Assembly (NCBI RefSeq): GCF_002920535.1
Contig: NZ_PQSS01000027.1
Location: forward strand, 23,756 to 87,755
Direction: 5' to 3'
Source: Streptomyces sp. Ru71
Lineage (GTDB): Bacteria > Actinomycetota > Actinomycetes > Streptomycetales > Streptomycetaceae
DNA: 64,000 nt
Position numbers and translations under genes: made by a program. The notes below the pieces were generated by a model. It was not told the origin of the DNA. It searched no databases and worked only from the letters and a program-made list of their open reading frames with translations. Of this stretch, positions 25,662 through 35,223 are shown piece after piece (position 1 is the first letter of the stretch; each line of letters starts with the position of its first letter).

Positions 25662-26660
25662 TCAGTCCCAAGATCCCCGAGCCGCAGGCAACGCGGACAG
25701 CTCCGCCAGATCCCGCGCGGTCAGCCGCACCCCCGCCGCCCCCGCGTTCTCCGACACCCACCGCTCCCGCTTCGCCCCCGGCACGGGAACCACGTGCCGG
25801 CCCTGCGCCAGCACCCACGCCAGCGCCACCTGGGCAGGGGTCACGTCGTCCCCGTGGCGCCCGGCCACGCGTCGCAGGCCGGCGATGATCGGCTGGTTCG
25901 CCGCCATCATCTCCGCGGTGAACCGGGGATGCCGCGCCCGCATGTCGTCCGGTTCGAACCCCTCGCCCGGCGTCAGCGTCCCGGTCAGGAAGCCATTGCC
26001 CAGCGGCATCGCCGCCAGGAAGCCGATCCCACGCGCCTCACACCACGGAAGCAGCGACCGCAGCGCCTCCGGCGACCACACCGACAGCTCGGCCTGCACC
26101 GCGCTCACCGGGAACACCTGCTGCACCCGCTGCAACTGCCGCAGCGTCCCGTCGTACAGCCCGGCCCCGGCCCGGCGCCCGCCCCGCACGCCCACCGCGC
26201 ACAGGCCGAGCGCGCGCACCTTCCCGGCCCGCACCAGCTCCGCCATCGCACCCCAGGTCTCCTCGACGGGCACCTCCGGGTCGGCGCGGTGCAGCTGGTA
26301 CAGGTCGATGACATCCGTCTGCAGCCGCCGCAGCGAGGCGTCGCACGCCCGCTTCACATACCCCGGCCGCCCGTTGGCCACGATGTGCTGATCACCGACC
26401 AGCAGCCCGACCTTCGTCGACACGAACGCGTCCGCCCGCCGCTCCTTCAGCACCCGCCCCAGCAGCAGCTCGTTGGTGAACGGCCCGTACATGTCCGCGG
26501 TGTCCAGCAGCGTCGAGCCCAGATCGAGCGCCCGGTGAACCGCCCTGACCGACTCCTCGCCCCGCTGCCGCGACCCGCTGTACGCCCAGCTCATCGGCAT
26601 GCACCCGAGTCCGACGGCCCCCACGGAGAGTGCCGCCGCGCCGATCGTCCTGCGCTCCAC
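25662..26660 (-). CDS. Aldo/keto reductase
   Basis: A 332-residue NADPH-dependent oxidoreductase with a TIM barrel. The catalytic tetrad is visible: Asp and Tyr in DTADMYGP, Lys in STKVG and His in YQLHRAD. MPLGNGFLTG and the C-terminal VPVPGAKRERWVSEN nucleotide-binding segment are typical. GTG 26660 is chosen because GGAGAGGGAGGG precedes it and ERRTIGAAALSVGAVGLGCM then begins the barrel; ATG codons farther upstream would overlap the divergent gene. A short insertion (GVRGGRRAGAGLYDG) replaces part of the usual loop. Substrate is unknown. Confidence 0.9.
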   Translation of the reverse strand: MERRTIGAAALSVGAVGLGCMPMSWAYSGSRQRGEESVRAVHRALDLGSTLLDTADMYGPFTNELLLGRVLKERRADAFVSTKVGLLVGDQHIVANGRPGYVKRACDASLRRLQTDVIDLYQLHRADPEVPVEETWGAMAELVRAGKVRALGLCAVGVRGGRRAGAGLYDGTLRQLQRVQQVFPVSAVQAELSVWSPEALRSLLPWCEARGIGFLAAMPLGNGFLTGTLTPGEGFEPDDMRARHPRFTAEMMAANQPIIAGLRRVAGRHGDDVTPAQVALAWVLAQGRHVVPVPGAKRERWVSENAGAAGVRLTARDLAELSALPAARGSWD

Positions 26661-26736
26661 CTGCTCGTGACCCTCCCTCTCCTGGCGTCCCCAACCTAAC
26701 CTCTGCGCCTGCGCGGACCTGACATAGCCTCCACCC

Positions 26737-27702
26737 ATGACCGGTGACCTGACTGCTGACGTGTGGCTGCCCATCCCGCCCGACGAGATCGAGGGCCTGC
26801 CGCAGGGCCCGACGTACCGCTTCTGGAACGGCGAACCCGACTTCCCCGCCGACCCGGCCGACTGCGCCTTCTACGTCGTGCCGTACATGAAGCCCAGCGG
26901 CCTCGGCATCCGCCCGCTGCCGGCCATGCGCGGCGTCCAGGTCGTCCAGACCCTCTCCGCGGGCATCGACCACGTCGAACCCGGCCTGCACCACCTGCGC
27001 CCCGGCGTCCGCCTGTGCAACGCGCGCGGTGTGCACGAGGCGAGCACCGCCGAGCTGACCCTGACCCTGATCCTGGCGCCCTTGCGCGGCATCCCGGACT
27101 TCGTGCGCGCCCAGGAGCGGGGCGAGTGGCTCGGCGGCTTCCGCCCCGCCCTCGCCGACCGGACCGTCCTCATCGTCGGCTACGGCTCCATCGGCGCCGC
27201 GATCGAGGACCGGCTCGCGCCGTTCGAGCTCGCGCGGGTCGTGCGCGTCGCGCGCTCCGCGCGCACCACGGAGCGCGGTCCTGTGCATCCACTCACCGAA
27301 CTGCCCGCCCTGCTGCCCGAGGCGGACGTCGTCGTGCTGTCCACCCCGCTCACCGACACCACCCGTCACCTGGTGGACGGTGACTTCCTCGCCCGGATGA
27401 AGGACGGCGCCCTGCTCGTCAACGTCGCCCGCGGGCCCGTCGTCGACACCAAGGCCCTGCTCGCCGAACTGGAGAGCGGCCGCATCACCGCCGCACTCGA
27501 CGTCACCGACCCCGAACCGCTGCCGCGCGAGCACCCGCTGTGGCGCGCGCCCGGCGTGCTCATCAGCCCGCACGTCGGCGGCCCCACGTCCGCGTTCCTG
27601 CCGCGCGCCAAGCGGCTGCTGGTGGACCAGTTGACCCGCTTCGTGAACCGGGAGCCGCTGCGCAACGTCATCCTCACGACAGGGTCCGAGGGCGGCGCGT
27701 AG
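26737..27702 (+). CDS. D-isomer specific 2-hydroxyacid dehydrogenase
   Basis: A 321-residue NAD-dependent enzyme. The Rossmann motif is VGYGSIGAAIEDRLAPF (about residue 147). The catalytic set is complete: Arg in NVARGPVVD, Glu in DVTDPEPLP and His in SPHVGGPT. Substrate-side residues sit in QTLSAGIDH. TAGCCT lies six bases before ATG 26737 and there is no Shine-Dalgarno sequence, so the transcript is probably leaderless. It diverges from the aldo/keto reductase. The exact substrate, such as a phosphoglycerate-like or glyoxylate-type acid, cannot be read from the sequence. Confidence 0.92.
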   Translation: MTGDLTADVWLPIPPDEIEGLPQGPTYRFWNGEPDFPADPADCAFYVVPYMKPSGLGIRPLPAMRGVQVVQTLSAGIDHVEPGLHHLRPGVRLCNARGVHEASTAELTLTLILAPLRGIPDFVRAQERGEWLGGFRPALADRTVLIVGYGSIGAAIEDRLAPFELARVVRVARSARTTERGPVHPLTELPALLPEADVVVLSTPLTDTTRHLVDGDFLARMKDGALLVNVARGPVVDTKALLAELESGRITAALDVTDPEPLPREHPLWRAPGVLISPHVGGPTSAFLPRAKRLLVDQLTRFVNREPLRNVILTTGSEGGA

Positions 27703-27911
27703 AGCGGGCCGGCCCCCGCGCGATCCGCGGCGGGTACCCTCCGCAGTCCCCTGAACGCGGGCCGTGCCCACGCTTCCGCCGTCCGTCACGGAGCGTAGAG
27801 GAAGTATGTCCCTGAGTGACGAGACTGGTGTATCGTCCCGACAGGGGCTGCGCCGGGCGCCGTTCGGCGCCGGGGGTGGACAGATCGGACTTGTGAGGGG
27901 GGCGACGGACG

Positions 27912-28175
27912 ATGCACGGCCTATGGACCGACGATCCGGCGCTGACGGGCCGCCGACCCTGGCGCACGGCCGCCTACGGACGCGGTCACCACACGGGCCA
28001 CGGCGGTCAGCAGAGCCACCATGGTCAACACCTCGGTCACAGCAGTCACCGCGGTCACCACAGCGGTCACCACACCCCGCACGCCCGCAGGCCCGGCGCC
28101 CGCAGGAGGAGTGCCCACCCAGCGCACCGGGACCCTCGGGACCCGGGAGCGGCGCGGACCGGGAGGCCGCGGTGA
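27912..28175 (+). CDS. Histidine-rich small ORF coupled to a GGDEF gene
   Basis: An 87-residue ORF whose middle is packed with His, Gly and Ser (HHTGHGGQQSHHGQHLGHSS), with an Arg-rich C-terminus. ATG 27912 is preceded by GAGGGGGGCG, and its TGA overlaps the GTG of the next gene (GTGA), the usual sign of translational coupling in this window. Third positions in this frame are about 80 percent G or C, while the frame of the downstream gene would have poor GC3 here. The peptide could bind metal. I do not recognise it, and the composition could also come from a short repeat (GGTCACCAC), so certainty is moderate. Confidence 0.45.
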   Translation: MHGLWTDDPALTGRRPWRTAAYGRGHHTGHGGQQSHHGQHLGHSSHRGHHSGHHTPHARRPGARRRSAHPAHRDPRDPGAARTGRPR

Positions 28176-31100
28176 GCTCGTCCCCGCCTCCCCTGACCAC
28201 CCTGGACGGCGCCCTGCGCACCCCGCCGCCGTCCCCCGCGCCGCTGCTGCGCCCACCGGCCGGCGCCGGCGGACGAGGTCTCTGGCACCAGCTGCTGCTG
28301 GCCCTGCTCTGCGCCGCCTACGGCGTCGGCGCCGCGCTGGACTGGGGCTCCCGCGAACTCGCGCTCGTCATGGGCGACTTCGGGCTGGCCGCCGCCGCGG
28401 GCACGGCGGCGGTGTCCTGCTTCCTCCACGCGCGCACCCGCCGGGTCCGCTTTCGACCCGCCTGGCTGCTGTTCGGGTGCTCCTCGGCGATGGCGGCCCT
28501 CGGCAACGGCGTCTGGGGGTGGTACGAGGTCGTCCTGGACCGGCCCGTGCCCAGCCCCTCCGTCGCCGACCTGTTCTTCCTGTGCTTCGCGCCGCCCGCC
28601 ATCGTCGGCCTGCTGGTGCTGGCCAAGCGGCCGGTGTCGAAGGCCGGTTGGGTGTGCCTGGCGCTGGACGCCTGGCTGATCGCCGGCTCGCTGCTCACCC
28701 TGGCCTGGAGCCTCGCGCTCGCCCAGGCGGCCAAGTTCGACGGGCCGAGCGTCGCCCACGCCGCGCTGTCGCTGGCGTATCCGCTGCTGGACATCGCCCT
28801 GGTCAGCATCGTGCTGGTGCTGCACTTCCGGCGCTCGGCGGTCAACCGCACGGCCGTCAACACCGCGATCGGCGCGCTCGCCCTGACGGTGATGTGCGAC
28901 GCGCTGTTCACCTCGCCGCTGCTGCACAACAACTACCACTCGGGGCAACTGCTCGACGCGGGCTGGTTCGCCGGCTCCCTGCTGCTCGCCTACGCCCCCT
29001 GGGCCGCGCCCCGGCGCGGACGGGCGGACGCCGTCCACGGGCACACGCGCGTGGTCCACGAGCACCTGCCCGGCGGCCGGCGGGGCGGCGACCACCCGGT
29101 GCCGGACGCGCCCGTCACGCCTTCCCGCACCTCCGCGGCCGCCGCGACGACGCCCGGCCCCGCACAGCTCCCGGCCGCCGCCGGCGACCCCAGCCGGTAT
29201 CCGGCCACCCGGCCCATCACCGGCTCCCTCGCCGCCCTCGCGCCCTATCTCGCCGCCGCCGTCTGCACGCTGGGGATCCTCTACAACGTCCTCAACGGCC
29301 ACAGCGTCTCCCGCGTGGTGCTGCTGACCGGCGGCACGGTCGTGCTCGCCCTGGTGGTCCGGCAGGGCATCATGCTGCTGGACAACATCACCCTCACCCA
29401 GGAACTGGCGCAGAAGGAGAACCACTTCCGCTCCCTGGTGCAGGGCTCCAGCGACGTCATCATGATCGCCGCGCCCAGCGGCATCCTGCGCTACGTCTCC
29501 CCGGCCGCCGCCGGCGTCTACGGACGCCCGGCCGAGGACCTGGTGGGCACGGAGCTGGCCGGTCTGATCCACCCCGAGGACTTGGGCTGCGTGGTGCACG
29601 AGGTGCGCCGCTTCCTCGCCGCCAACCCGCACGACGAGCCCACCACCCGCATCGAGTGCCGCTTCCGTTCCGGCGACGGCGGCTGGCTCAACGTCGAGTC
29701 GACCATCAACCGCCACCACGGCGGCCTGATCTTCAACAGCCGGGACGTGACCGAAAGAGTGCGCCTGCAGGCGCAGCTCCAGCACAACGCCGAGCACGAC
29801 CCGCTCACCGACCTGCCCAACCGCTCCCTGTTCACCCGGCGGGTGCAGCAGGCGCTGTCCGGCCGCCGCGCCAGCGACCGCGGGCTCGCCCTGCGCAACA
29901 CCGCGGTGCTCTTCATCGACCTCGACGGCTTCAAGGCCGTCAACGACACCATCGGCCACCAGGCCGGCGACGAGCTGCTGGTGCAGGCCGCCCGCAGGCT
30001 CCAGGACGCGGTCCGGCACGGGGACATCGCCTCCCGGCTGGGCGGCGACGAGTTCGCCGCCCTGATCACCGGCGACAACACCCGCGACCGCACGGCACGG
30101 GAGCGGCACATCCTGGAGCTCGCCGACCGCCTCAGGGTGACGCTGTCCCAGCCGTACGAGATCGACGGCAACGACGTACGGGTCGCCGCCTCCATCGGCG
30201 TCGCCTTCGCCGAACCCGGCCTGGGCGCCGGCGAGCTGCTGCGCAACGCCGACCTCGCGATGTACCGGGCCAAGGCGGCGGGCAAGGGCCGGGTGGAGCT
30301 GTACCGGCCGCAGATGCAGCAGGACGTCGTCCGCAAGGCGGAACTGGCCACCCGGCTGAGAGCGGCGCTGCACGACGGCGAGTTCTGCCTGCTGCACCAG
30401 CCGGTGGTGCGGCTGGACGACGGCCGGATCACGGCGGTGTCCGCGCAGGCGCGCTGGCGCTCCTCGCAGGGCGTGCTGTTCACGCCCGCCGAGTTCCTGC
30501 GGGTCGCCGAGGACAGCGACAAGACCGCCGAGCTGGGCCGCTGGATGCTCCAGGAGGCCGTCGAGCAGGCCGCCGAGCGCACCGGGAGCGGGCGGGCCGT
30601 ACCAGTGGCGGTGCGGGTCTCGGCTCGCCGGCTGCTGGACCGGTCGATGCCGCTCGGCTCGATCGAGGCCCTGCTGACCCGGCACGGGCTGCCCTCCGGG
30701 GCCCTGGTGATCGAGCTGGCCGACCTGGACCCGCGCGTCCCGCTGGAGGAGCTGGAGCGCCGCCTGACCGCCCTCAAGCGGCTCGGCGTACGCATCGCCC
30801 TGGACGGCTTCGGCAGCGGCTACGCGGCCATCACGGCCCTGAGAAGGCTGCCCGTGGACGTGCTCAAGCTGGACCGGGGTCTGGTCGAGGGGATCGTGGA
30901 GTCCGCCCGGCTGCACAAGATCACCGGCGGGCTGCTGCGGATCGCCGGCGACCTCGGACTGCAGTCCGTGGCCGAGGGCGTGGACCTGCCCGAGCAGGTC
31001 GTCGCCCTGCGCGCGATGGGCTGCACCCATGGCCAGGGCATGGCGTTCGCCGGTCCTTTGGACGAGTACCGGCTGCGCAGAGCGCTCACTTCCGGCCACT

Positions 31101-31225
31101 GCCCGGTGCCGCACGGCCCGGCCGAGCCGGCCTTCGCGGGCGGTTACCGCGCAGGTGTTCCCGTCGTTCTGGGAGGCGGGACGGCACTGCGCTCACATAA
31201 TGAGACTCCCGTCCCACCCACTTGA
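28172..31225 (+). CDS. Membrane PAS-GGDEF protein with degenerate EAL domain
   Basis: A 1017-residue protein. The N-terminal third has about ten hydrophobic helices (residues about 32-410) interrupted by a hydrophilic stretch near 290-350. A PAS domain begins at ENHFRSLVQGSSDVI (about 418). The GGDEF domain has intact RLGGDEF at 622-628. In the EAL domain the motif EAL is QAR (759-761), DDFG is DGFG (878-881), and the NVS strand is RVS. The protein should therefore synthesise cyclic-di-GMP, with the EAL part acting as a regulatory or binding module. GTG 28172 follows GGGAGG by five bases; the open frame to 27764 has poor coding statistics. Its 3' end lies only 33 bases before the ilvB leader peptide. 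Confidence 0.9.
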   Translation: MSSSPPPLTTLDGALRTPPPSPAPLLRPPAGAGGRGLWHQLLLALLCAAYGVGAALDWGSRELALVMGDFGLAAAAGTAAVSCFLHARTRRVRFRPAWLLFGCSSAMAALGNGVWGWYEVVLDRPVPSPSVADLFFLCFAPPAIVGLLVLAKRPVSKAGWVCLALDAWLIAGSLLTLAWSLALAQAAKFDGPSVAHAALSLAYPLLDIALVSIVLVLHFRRSAVNRTAVNTAIGALALTVMCDALFTSPLLHNNYHSGQLLDAGWFAGSLLLAYAPWAAPRRGRADAVHGHTRVVHEHLPGGRRGGDHPVPDAPVTPSRTSAAAATTPGPAQLPAAAGDPSRYPATRPITGSLAALAPYLAAAVCTLGILYNVLNGHSVSRVVLLTGGTVVLALVVRQGIMLLDNITLTQELAQKENHFRSLVQGSSDVIMIAAPSGILRYVSPAAAGVYGRPAEDLVGTELAGLIHPEDLGCVVHEVRRFLAANPHDEPTTRIECRFRSGDGGWLNVESTINRHHGGLIFNSRDVTERVRLQAQLQHNAEHDPLTDLPNRSLFTRRVQQALSGRRASDRGLALRNTAVLFIDLDGFKAVNDTIGHQAGDELLVQAARRLQDAVRHGDIASRLGGDEFAALITGDNTRDRTARERHILELADRLRVTLSQPYEIDGNDVRVAASIGVAFAEPGLGAGELLRNADLAMYRAKAAGKGRVELYRPQMQQDVVRKAELATRLRAALHDGEFCLLHQPVVRLDDGRITAVSAQARWRSSQGVLFTPAEFLRVAEDSDKTAELGRWMLQEAVEQAAERTGSGRAVPVAVRVSARRLLDRSMPLGSIEALLTRHGLPSGALVIELADLDPRVPLEELERRLTALKRLGVRIALDGFGSGYAAITALRRLPVDVLKLDRGLVEGIVESARLHKITGGLLRIAGDLGLQSVAEGVDLPEQVVALRAMGCTHGQGMAFAGPLDEYRLRRALTSGHCPVPHGPAEPAFAGGYRAGVPVVLGGGTALRSHNETPVPPT

Positions 31226-31258
31226 CACCGGGTGTGTGCCGGGGGGAGGGTCAGTGCC

Positions 31259-31300
31259 ATGCGCACCCGAATTCTCGTACTTGGAAAGCGCGTCGGCTGA
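31259..31300 (+). CDS. ilvB operon leader peptide
   Basis: A 13-residue peptide, MRTRILVLGKRVG, with the run Ile-Leu-Val-Leu plus a later Val. Its codons ATT, CTC, GTA and CTT include ones that are rare in this genome. GGGGGGAGGG lies eight bases before the ATG. A hairpin follows directly after the stop, and a T-tailed terminator lies 42 bases downstream, before ilvB. Ribosome stalling at these codons when branched-chain aminoacyl-tRNA is scarce would allow readthrough into ilvBNC. This class of attenuator is known for actinobacterial ilvB genes. Confidence 0.85.
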   Translation: MRTRILVLGKRVG

Positions 31301-31323
31301 CGCTGAGCCCTGATCGCTCAGCG
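31301..31323 (+). promoter_or_regulatory. Hairpin at the end of the ilvB leader ORF
   Basis: CGCTGAGC (31301-31308) pairs with GCTCAGCG (31316-31323) immediately after the leader stop codon. It is placed to sense the ribosome position and to compete with the downstream terminator. Confidence 0.6.
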
Positions 31324-31341
31324 AACCCCACCCGGCGCGCT

Positions 31342-31375
31342 CCCCTCGCTTGCCTTATGGCACGAGGGGTTTTTT
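31342..31375 (+). terminator. ilvB attenuator terminator
   Basis: CCCCTCG (31342-31348) pairs with CGAGGGG (31363-31369), with an inner TGCC/GGCA stem and a TTAT loop, followed by six T residues (31370-31375). It is one of the few T-tailed intrinsic terminators in the window and lies between the leader ORF and ilvB, as expected of an attenuator. Confidence 0.85.
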
Positions 31376-31444
31376 GTTGCACAGGCAGCAAACGCACACC
31401 GCCCAAACTTCGCAAAAACCCTCAGCATCGAGAAGAGAATGCCG

Positions 31445-33295
31445 ATGACCGAGCAGGCCACCGGGGCCCCTCATCCGCAGCCGCGGCCCCGTTCCGGAGG
31501 ACAGCAGGCCCCCGTCGAGCACGTCACGGGTGCGCAGTCCCTCATCCGCTCCCTTGAGGAGGTCGGCGCGGACACGGTATTCGGCATTCCCGGCGGTGCG
31601 ATCCTTCCCGCCTACGACCCGCTGATGGACTCCAAGCGGGTGCGCCACGTCCTGGTCCGGCACGAGCAGGGCGCCGGCCACGCGGCCACCGGCTACGCAC
31701 AGGCCACCGGCAAGGTCGGCGTCTGCATGGCCACCTCCGGCCCCGGCGCCACCAACCTGGTCACCCCGATCGCCGACGCGCACATGGACTCCGTGCCGAT
31801 GGTCGCGATCACCGGCCAGGTCGCCTCCACCTCGATCGGCACGGACGCCTTCCAGGAGGCGGACATCGTCGGCATCACCATGCCGATCACCAAGCACAAC
31901 TTCCTGGTCACCAAGGCCGAGGACATCCCGCGGGTCATCGCGCAGGCGTTCCACATCGCCTCCACCGGCCGCCCGGGCCCGGTCCTGGTCGACATCTCCA
32001 AGGACGCGCTCCAGGCGAAGACCACCTTCACCTGGCCGCCCACCATGGACCTGCCCGGCTACCGCCCGGTGACCAAGCCGCACGCCAAGCAGATCCGCGA
32101 GGCCGCCAAGCTCATCAACTCCGCCAAGCGCCCCGTCCTGTACGTCGGCGGCGGCGTGCTGAAGGCCCAGGCCACCGCCGAGCTCAAGGTGCTGGCCGAA
32201 CTGACCGGAGCGCCCGTCACCACCACCCTGATGGCGCTCGGCGCGTTCCCCGACAGCCACCCGCTGCACGTGGGAATGCCGGGCATGCACGGTGCGGTCA
32301 CCGCCGTCACCGCGCTGCAGAAGGCCGACCTGATCGTCGCCCTCGGTGCCCGCTTCGACGACCGCGTCACCGGCAAGCTGGACAGCTTCGCGCCGTTCGC
32401 GAAGATCGTCCACGCCGACATCGACCCGGCCGAGATCGGCAAGAACCGCGCCGCCGACGTGCCGATCGTCGGTGACGCCCGCGAGGTCATCGCCGACCTG
32501 ATCCAGGCCGTGCAGAAGGAGCACAGCGAGGGCCACAAGGGCGACTACAGCGCCTGGTGGAAGGACCTCAGCCGCTGGCGCGACACCTACCCGCTCGGCT
32601 ACGACCAGCCCGAGGACGGCTCGCTGTCCCCGCAGCAGGTCATCGAGCGCATCGGCCGGCTCGCCCCCGAGGGCACGATCTTCGCCGCGGGCGTCGGCCA
32701 GCACCAGATGTGGGCCGCGCACTTCATCAACTACGAGAAGCCCGCGACCTGGCTGAACTCCGGCGGTGCCGGAACCATGGGCTACGCCGTCCCGGCCGCC
32801 ATGGGCGCCAAGGCCGGCGCCCCCGACCAGACGGTCTGGGCGATCGACGGCGACGGCTGCTTCCAGATGACCAATCAGGAGCTCACCACCTGCGCCCTGA
32901 ACGGCATCCCGATCAAGGTCGCCATCATCAACAACGGCGCCCTCGGCATGGTCCGCCAGTGGCAGACGCTGTTCTACAACCAGCGCTACTCCAACACCGT
33001 CCTGCACTCCGGCCCGGAGCACGACGGCAAGGCGCCCGCCCAGGGCACCCGCGTCCCCGACTTCGTCAAGCTGTCGGAGGCCATGGGCTGCTACGCGATC
33101 CGCTGCGAGGACCCCGCCGACCTCGACAAGGTGATCGAGGAGGCGAACTCCATCAACGACCGCCCCGTCGTCATCGACTTCATCGTCCACCAGGACGCCA
33201 TGGTCTGGCCGATGGTCGCCGCCGGCACCTCCAACGACGAGATCATGGCCGCCCGGGACGTCCGCCCCGACTTCGGCGACAACGAAGACGACTGA
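31445..33295 (+). CDS. ilvB: Acetolactate synthase large subunit
   Basis: A ThDP-, FAD- and Mg-dependent enzyme of 616 residues that condenses pyruvate to acetolactate, or pyruvate plus 2-ketobutyrate to acetohydroxybutyrate, in valine, leucine and isoleucine synthesis. The catalytic Glu is in RHEQGAGH, the FAD-domain segment is ALGARFDDRVTG, and the ThDP/Mg signature is GDGCFQMTNQE, followed by IINNGALGMVRQWQ. ATG 31445 is taken with AGAAGAG upstream; ATG 31439 in the same frame is possible. The regulatory subunit gene follows 24 bases later. Expression is probably controlled by the upstream leader peptide and attenuator. Confidence 0.97.
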   Translation: MTEQATGAPHPQPRPRSGGQQAPVEHVTGAQSLIRSLEEVGADTVFGIPGGAILPAYDPLMDSKRVRHVLVRHEQGAGHAATGYAQATGKVGVCMATSGPGATNLVTPIADAHMDSVPMVAITGQVASTSIGTDAFQEADIVGITMPITKHNFLVTKAEDIPRVIAQAFHIASTGRPGPVLVDISKDALQAKTTFTWPPTMDLPGYRPVTKPHAKQIREAAKLINSAKRPVLYVGGGVLKAQATAELKVLAELTGAPVTTTLMALGAFPDSHPLHVGMPGMHGAVTAVTALQKADLIVALGARFDDRVTGKLDSFAPFAKIVHADIDPAEIGKNRAADVPIVGDAREVIADLIQAVQKEHSEGHKGDYSAWWKDLSRWRDTYPLGYDQPEDGSLSPQQVIERIGRLAPEGTIFAAGVGQHQMWAAHFINYEKPATWLNSGGAGTMGYAVPAAMGAKAGAPDQTVWAIDGDGCFQMTNQELTTCALNGIPIKVAIINNGALGMVRQWQTLFYNQRYSNTVLHSGPEHDGKAPAQGTRVPDFVKLSEAMGCYAIRCEDPADLDKVIEEANSINDRPVVIDFIVHQDAMVWPMVAAGTSNDEIMAARDVRPDFGDNEDD

Positions 33296-33319
33296 CCGAG
33301 GAAGAGAGCTTCACGAATC

Positions 33320-33844
33320 ATGTCCAAGCACACGCTCTCCGTCCTGGTGGAGAACACGCCGGGCATCCTCGCCCGCATCGCCGCCCTGTTCTCCCGGCGC
33401 GGCTTCAACATCGACTCGCTCGCGGTCGGCGTCACCGAGCACCCCGACATCTCCCGCATCACCATCGTGGTCGGCGTCGAGGACCTCCCGCTGGAGCAGG
33501 TGACCAAGCAGCTCAACAAGCTGGTCAACGTGCTCAAGATCGTCGAGCTGGAGCCCTCCCAGGCCGTGCAGCGCGAACTCGTCCTGGTGAAGGTGCGCGC
33601 CGACAACGAGACGCGCTCCCAGATCGTCGAGATCGTCCAGCTGTTCCGCGCCAAGACCGTCGACGTCTCCCCCGACGCCGTCACCATCGAGGCCACCGGC
33701 TCCAGCGACAAGCTGTCCGCCATGCTGAAGATGCTGGAGCCGTACGGCATCAAGGAGCTGGTGCAGTCCGGCACCATCGCCATCGGCCGCGGCGCCCGCT
33801 CGATCACGGACCGGTCGCTGCGCGCCCTGGACCGGTCGGCGTAA
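33320..33844 (+). CDS. ilvN: Acetolactate synthase small subunit
   Basis: The 174-residue regulatory subunit, which activates IlvB and gives valine feedback inhibition. The N-terminal ACT domain starts LSVLVENTPGILARIAALFSRRGFNIDSL. The C-terminal domain begins near ELVLVKVRADNETRSQIVEIVQLF and ends with the conserved ARSITDRSLRAL. It follows ilvB by 24 bases with GAGGAAGAGAG upstream. A perfect hairpin without T run separates it from ilvC, so ilvC may be partly uncoupled. Confidence 0.96.
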   Translation: MSKHTLSVLVENTPGILARIAALFSRRGFNIDSLAVGVTEHPDISRITIVVGVEDLPLEQVTKQLNKLVNVLKIVELEPSQAVQRELVLVKVRADNETRSQIVEIVQLFRAKTVDVSPDAVTIEATGSSDKLSAMLKMLEPYGIKELVQSGTIAIGRGARSITDRSLRALDRSA

Positions 33845-33853
33845 CGACGGATT

Positions 33854-33881
33854 CGGGCGGCCGGGTGACACCGGCCGCCCG
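33854..33881 (+). terminator. Hairpin between ilvN and ilvC
   Basis: CGGGCGGCCGG (33854-33864) pairs perfectly with CCGGCCGCCCG (33871-33881) around a six-base loop. There is no T tract. It may terminate or shape the ilvBN message ahead of ilvC. Confidence 0.6.
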
Positions 33882-33962
33882 TATACCGAGACCCCGAAAC
33901 TTCCCCTCCCCCCGCCGTCATACGGTGGGACGCAACACCCGTACACAAGGAGAGAACCCAAA

Positions 33963-34961
<999 letters not shown>

Positions 34962-34969
34962 GCCTCATG

Positions 34970-35006
34970 CCGAGGGGCCGGAACGAACGCGTTCCGGCCC
35001 CTTCGG
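34970..35006 (+). terminator. Terminator after ilvC
   Basis: CCGAGGGGCCGGAAC (34970-34984) pairs with GTTCCGGCCCCTTCGG (34991-35006) with one bulged base and a six-base loop, nine bases past the ilvC stop. Confidence 0.8.
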
Positions 35007-35223
35007 CGAACCTCGGGTAACGTCGGTAGTGCGGCGTTGTCCACCCCGTCCAGCCACGGACGGGTGATCCTTCCGCCGAGGCGTAATACGCCATCAGCCA
35101 CGCCACTACACTTCTGCACAACACGCGTCAGGCCCACAGCGTCGTGCGTCTTCCGCGGCTAGCCCCCCTCCACCGCCTGCGGCCGTCGGGACGGCCGTCC
35201 GCATCGCACATGTGAGGACTCAC

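Noticed and set aside
27764..28171. Upstream extension of the second GGDEF protein
   Set aside because: The frame is open but third positions are poor in G/C, composition is Arg/Pro/Ser-rich, and GTG 28172 has an excellent ribosome-binding site.
28067..31114. A roughly 1000-codon minus-strand open frame across the GGDEF gene
   Set aside because: Shadow of the PAS-GGDEF-EAL coding strand, with repetitive Gly/Gln/Arg/Val composition.
31222..31227. TTGACA as a -35 box for the ilvB leader
   Set aside because: A perfect hexamer, but nothing like a -10 box lies 16-19 bases downstream. The promoter is not assigned; CATAAT at 31196-31201 is an alternative without a clear -35.
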